Below are positions 14,419 through 15,986 of a stretch of DNA of 15,986 nt, piece by piece. This stretch comes from an uncultured Alphaproteobacteria bacterium (lineage in GTDB: Bacteria; Pseudomonadota; Alphaproteobacteria; Caulobacterales; Caulobacteraceae), in NCBI GenBank assembly GCA_903933475.1, contig CAIZKE010000180.1:1-15986 (forward strand), in the 5' to 3' direction. Made by a program: the position numbers and the translations under genes. Below the pieces are notes generated by a model. It saw only the letters and a program-made list of their open reading frames with translations. It ran no database searches and was not told the origin of the DNA. Numbering within the stretch: the first letter of the stretch is position 1; the number at the start of each line of letters is the position of its first letter.

Positions 14419-14503
14419 CCAGTCGTGTCGGGACTGGGCCGGACGTCCCCGACCGCAGTGGCGGTTCGGGGCCGGAAGGGGGGAGTGTTCGACCCACAGG
14501 GTC
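14419..14503 (+). other. structured 5' leader of the TorF-like porin gene (three hairpins)
   Basis: Three successive hairpins can form on the plus strand. The first is CCAGTC (14419-14424) with GACTGG (14432-14437). The second is a long one: CCGG, a bulge, then CCCCGACCGC (14447-14456), tetraloop AGTG, GCGG, a one-base bulge, TCGGGG (14466-14471) and CCGG (to 14475). The third is GACCC with GGGTC (14491-14503). None is followed by a T-run. The 222-base spacer between the SDR and porin genes holds no ORF I believe in. The structures could act in the mRNA leader, for example for stability or small-RNA control. Confidence 0.35.
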
Positions 14504-14533
14504 AGGCCTGAATCTCAAGGGGATTGCAAAATA

Positions 14534-15235
14534 ATGAAGTCGTTCAAGCTCGCGGCCATCGCCGCAACCGCTACCCTCGCCCTCGGAGCCGCCGCCCAGG
14601 CGAAGGCAGAAGATGGGCCGTCGGTCTCTTTCAACGTCGGCGCCGCCTCTGACTACGTGTTCAGAGGCTACAGCCAGACGGACAGCAAGCCGCAAGTCTA
14701 CGGTGGCGCTGACCTCGGCATCGGGATCTTCTACGCCGGTGCCTGGGTGTCGAACGTCGACTTCGGCGACAGCACCAGCATGGAATATGACCTCTACGCC
14801 GGCTTCAAGCCGACCCTCGGTCCGGTCTCCCTGGACGTGGGCTTGCTTCGATATGGATACACCAACCAGGAAGACGGTGCGGACCTCGACTTCTGGGAAG
14901 GCAAGCTCGCCGGTTCCGTGGCTGCGGGCAAGGGCACTGTCGGCGGCGCGGTCTACTACACCCCCGAGAACTTCGGGCAGACCGGCCAAGCCACCTATGT
15001 CGAGTTGAACGGCTCCATGCCGATCGCCGAAAAGCTCTCGGTGTCTGGCGCCGTCGGTCATCAGGCCCTGGAAGGCGACGGCGACTACGAGACCTGGAAC
15101 CTGGGCCTCGGGTACGCGATCAATGACGTCTTCGGCCTGGACCTCCGCTACTGGGACACCAGCGTCGATGAGTCGAACGATCCGGCAAAGCTCACCTCAG
15201 CCCGGGTGGTCATCGGCCTGAAGGCCGCCTTCTGA
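14534..15235 (+). CDS. TorF family putative porin (TIGR02001-type outer-membrane protein)
   Basis: This is a 233-residue predicted outer-membrane beta-barrel. A signal peptide is clear: MKSFK, a hydrophobic Ala-rich core, and a cleavage site after AQA (23) or AKA (25). The mature start contains SFNVGAASDYVFRGYSQTD followed by KPQVYGGADLG and FYAGAWVSNVDFG. These are the hallmarks of the Proteobacterial 'TorF family putative porin' group. Alternating aromatic and polar residues run throughout, and the chain ends in Phe (LKAAF), the usual signal for outer-membrane assembly. The function in the family is poorly known; a channel role is inferred. The ATG at 14534 has AAGGGG about 11 bases upstream. 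It stands alone between a hairpin-rich leader and a strong terminator, which suggests a single-gene, possibly highly expressed unit. Confidence 0.88.
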   Translation: MKSFKLAAIAATATLALGAAAQAKAEDGPSVSFNVGAASDYVFRGYSQTDSKPQVYGGADLGIGIFYAGAWVSNVDFGDSTSMEYDLYAGFKPTLGPVSLDVGLLRYGYTNQEDGADLDFWEGKLAGSVAAGKGTVGGAVYYTPENFGQTGQATYVELNGSMPIAEKLSVSGAVGHQALEGDGDYETWNLGLGYAINDVFGLDLRYWDTSVDESNDPAKLTSARVVIGLKAAF

Positions 15236-15263
15236 CGCCACAGCTGCGCTAAAAACCACAGGG

Positions 15264-15301
15264 AAAGCCGTCGACCGCAGGGTCGGCGGCTTTTCTTTTT
15301 T
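15264..15301 (+). terminator. strong intrinsic terminator after the TorF-like porin
   Basis: AAAGCCGTCGACC (15264-15276) pairs with GGTCGGCGGCTTT (15281-15293) around the loop GCAG, with one T-G wobble, and runs into TTTTCTTTTTT. This is a textbook rho-independent terminator 28 bases after the stop codon and the clearest in the window. Confidence 0.9.
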
Positions 15302-15411
15302 GGTAAATGGGCGTCTATGTTGAAAGTCGTTAATCTTGCTGTGCGACCCATGTCGCGACTCAGAGACGGATGGCTCTGGGGCGATCGTTCAAGGACCGAC
15401 TGACCTGCGCC

Positions 15412-15430
15412 ACCGGTCCTGAAGACCGGT
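15412..15430 (+). repeat. hairpin in the leader of the CapD-like gene
   Basis: ACCGGTC (15412-15418) and GACCGGT (15424-15430) form a perfect 7-bp stem with a five-base loop, ending 28 bases before the GTG start. No T-run follows. It may be a 5' UTR structure or a protein-binding dyad. The surrounding spacer (15302-15458) holds no gene; a self-complementary GTCGCGAC at 15352-15359 is its only other notable element. Confidence 0.35.
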
Positions 15431-15458
15431 TGGGCCGTCGCAAGTAAGGAGCTTTTGC

Positions 15459-15986
15459 GTGGATCAGTTGGCCAACCGGGCCCGGAACCTCCTGGCGGAT
15501 TCGGCCATTGCCTGCGCCGCCCTCCTTGCAGCCTTCCTGCTGACCGGCAGCCGGACTTCCAGCCTGGATCCTGCGGTGCTGGCGGGAGTCTTCGTCCAGT
15601 CCCTGGTCTATGGCGGCCTGGCTTGCTTCTTCTCCTGGCTCTTCCGGCGGGAACTCTCGCCCTGGCGCTATGTCTCCACGCCCGACGCCCTGGTGTTGGC
15701 GCGGATCGCCCTGCTGACCGCGGCCAGCTTCCTGCTCCTGTTCTTCGCCGCCGACCGAGCGCTCGATCTGAGCCGGACCGTGCTTGCCCTGGCTGCGTTC
15801 TTCCAGATGGTTGGGGCGATCAGCGCCCGGATGCTCCGCAGGGCGGCCCACGAGCGCGCCCTCGACAGCTTTGCGCCGCTAAAATCCCTCACAGACCGGG
15901 CGCCTCAGGCACCGGAGCTGCTCCTCATCGGTCCAACCTCCGCCGCCGAGACCTACCTGCGCGAGGCGGGCCGTCGTCGCGACAAC
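15459..15986 (+). CDS. polysaccharide biosynthesis protein, CapD/WbpM-like, N-terminal part (cut by window end)
   Basis: An open frame of 176 codons runs to the window edge without a stop. It begins with GTG at 15459, with AAGGAG seven bases upstream; there is no ATG near the start. Four hydrophobic segments are visible: about 10-30 (LLADSAIACAALLAAFLL), 43-66, 81-103 (ALVLARIALLTAASFLLLFF) and 108-130. These are followed by a soluble stretch starting ELLLIGPTSAAETYLREAG near 152-170. Four N-terminal transmembrane helices leading into a nucleotide-binding-like domain is the layout of membrane-anchored NDP-sugar 4,6-dehydratases (CapD, WbpM, PglF), which make precursors for capsule, O-antigen or glycosylation. 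The catalytic SDR part lies beyond the window, so the assignment rests on layout. A sugar-transferase (WbaP-type) membrane protein is the main alternative. Confidence 0.65.
   Translation, partial: MDQLANRARNLLADSAIACAALLAAFLLTGSRTSSLDPAVLAGVFVQSLVYGGLACFFSWLFRRELSPWRYVSTPDALVLARIALLTAASFLLLFFAADRALDLSRTVLALAAFFQMVGAISARMLRRAAHERALDSFAPLKSLTDRAPQAPELLLIGPTSAAETYLREAGRRRDN

Noticed and set aside
14354..15061. 235-codon minus-strand open frame opposite the TorF-like porin and its leader
   Set aside because: The plus strand has a signal peptide, beta-barrel pattern and terminator, while the minus frame shows no domain.
15360..15851. 163-codon minus-strand open frame at the right edge
   Set aside because: The peptide is a hydrophilic Gln/Gly/Glu-rich shadow of the hydrophobic plus-strand membrane protein, which has a good ribosome-binding site.

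Overview
The window is high-GC, densely coded chromosomal DNA that looks like an alphaproteobacterium, most likely of the Caulobacterales. This is inferred from an alphaproteobacterial-type rRNA leader (boxA motif TCTTTGACATCG), a DUF3126 gene beside cysE, a 'TorF family putative porin', fused cysNC, and strong GC bias at third codon positions. No tRNA, CRISPR array, insertion sequence, phage or defence module is visible. Every complete gene belongs to a family I recognise, so I see no convincing new multi-gene system. The less ordinary material is mostly in the spacers between genes.

Left edge (1-314): the promoter and leader of an rRNA operon that reads leftward out of the window; the 16S gene itself lies outside. 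Next comes a divergent pair: a rhomboid-family intramembrane protease (minus) and a two-domain secreted M16 zinc peptidase (plus), with a symmetric dyad in their 88-bp spacer. A minus-strand run follows: gamma-carbonic-anhydrase-like protein, CaiD-like enoyl-CoA hydratase, and a choline-dehydrogenase-like GMC oxidoreductase. A TetR-operator-like palindrome lies just before the last of these.

Middle (7046-9965): a PhoH-like ATPase on the plus strand converges on a cysE-DUF3126 pair on the minus strand. A YdjA-type nitroreductase diverges from cysE and ends 9 bases from the end of queF (queuosine/7-deazaguanine pathway).

Right half: cysD and cysNC overlap by one base on the minus strand, with queF 57 bases downstream. 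With cysE they make this stretch a sulfur-assimilation/cysteine-synthesis neighbourhood: sulfate to APS to PAPS by CysDNC, and serine to O-acetylserine by CysE. An SDR oxidoreductase diverges from cysD across a spacer holding an AT-rich inverted repeat. It is followed by a TorF-like outer-membrane porin with a hairpin-rich leader and a strong intrinsic terminator. The window ends inside a membrane-bound CapD/WbpM-type polysaccharide biosynthesis gene that starts with GTG.
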